14,594 nt of DNA from Clostridia bacterium. Lineage in GTDB: Bacteria; Bacillota_A; Clostridia; UMGS1883. Position 1 is the first letter of the stretch; each line of letters begins with the position of its first letter. A model generated the notes under the pieces. It had not been told where the DNA came from. It saw only the letters and a program-made list of their open reading frames with translations, and ran no database searches. This document shows, in pieces, positions 14,406-14,594 of this stretch. Made by a program: the position numbers and the translations under genes. Location of the stretch: contig JAFUJZ010000019.1 in the NCBI GenBank assembly GCA_017467965.1, positions 1 to 14,594 of the forward strand. The letters are read 5' to 3'.

Positions 14406-14434
14406 TTGACAAACCCAAAAATATGGAGTAATAT
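14406..14434 (+). promoter_or_regulatory. Sigma-A promoter of the ACT-domain gene
   Basis: TTGACA (14406–14411), a 17-nt spacer and TAATAT (14429–14434). The -35 box is perfect and the -10 matches four of six bases. The gene start is about 38 nt downstream. Confidence 0.6.
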
Positions 14435-14472
14435 ATATAGAAAAAACAAATGTGTTTGGGAGGTGGACAGTT

Positions 14473-14594
14473 TTGGAAGATAACAGAGAGGTTATACTGG
14501 TTGACGCCGAGGTTTTGCCCGATGTTTTTATAAAGGTTCTTACATCGAAGAGGCTTATTGAGTCGGGTGAGGTTAAGACCGTTAAAGAAGCATG
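14473..14594 (+). CDS. UPF0735/PheB-like ACT-domain protein, N-terminal fragment
   Basis: The first 40 codons of a protein that runs off the window. The segment VLPDVFIKVLTSKRLIESG followed by EVKTVKEA matches the N-terminus of the UPF0735 family (Bacillus PheB and relatives), in which VLPD, a conserved helix and then an SRSAFYKY motif precede a C-terminal ACT domain. ACT domains bind small ligands, usually amino acids; in Bacillus pheB lies beside pheA, but the exact role is not settled. The start is TTG: GGAGGTG at 14459–14465 is 7 nt before it, and the upstream ATG at 14450 is out of frame. The SRSAFYKY motif and ACT domain lie beyond the window, so they cannot be checked. Confidence 0.7.
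   Translation, partial: MEDNREVILVDAEVLPDVFIKVLTSKRLIESGEVKTVKEA

Overview
The window looks like a chromosomal segment of a low-to-mid GC Gram-positive bacterium, most likely an uncultured member of the Clostridia. The grounds are strong AGGAGG-type ribosome binding sites, sigma-A promoters with 17-bp spacers, classic hairpin/U-run terminators, a Gram-positive-style lipobox, and proteins typical of that group (an FHA–SEDS–PBP cluster, an UPF0735/PheB-like ACT protein). The taxonomic assignment is inference from style, not from a marker gene.

Layout. Positions 1–140 are the right end of an IS3-family insertion sequence cut by the window edge: the transposase C-terminus, with a hairpin in its last codons. 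Positions 171–3934 (minus strand) are a three-gene operon: a cytosolic Ser/Thr protein kinase with a Thr-Pro-rich tail, then a double-FHA/ABC ATPase, then an ABC-2-type permease overlapping it by 4 bp. Across a 267-bp divergent promoter region, positions 4202–10818 (plus strand) hold a second tightly packed operon: a membrane-anchored FHA protein, a SEDS glycosyltransferase (FtsW/RodA/SpoVE family), a class B penicillin-binding transpeptidase, and a very large secreted GH2-like protein whose active-site motifs are mostly lost. After an inverted-repeat element (about 10828–10937) come an EamA/DMT transporter (plus), then on the minus strand a small membrane protein, a secreted subtilisin-like protease and a 97-aa protein of unknown function. 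The right end (plus) holds a minimal acidic lipoprotein behind a perfect consensus promoter, and the start of an ACT-domain protein that runs off the window.

How the genes may work together. Ser/Thr kinases phosphorylate Thr residues that FHA domains bind, and both divergent operons carry FHA proteins. The arrangement recalls two mycobacterial loci at once: PknF with the FHA-ABC exporter Rv1747, and the fhaA/fhaB–rodA–pbpA–pknA/pknB locus. The simplest reading is a phospho-signalling module that controls an exporter and a SEDS–PBP peptidoglycan synthase. This is inference from gene content and order. No PP2C phosphatase is visible, and the kinase lacks PASTA repeats and a membrane segment.

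No tRNA, rRNA, CRISPR array or complete prophage was seen. No gene-free stretch exceeds 300 bases; the longest is the 267-bp divergent promoter region.
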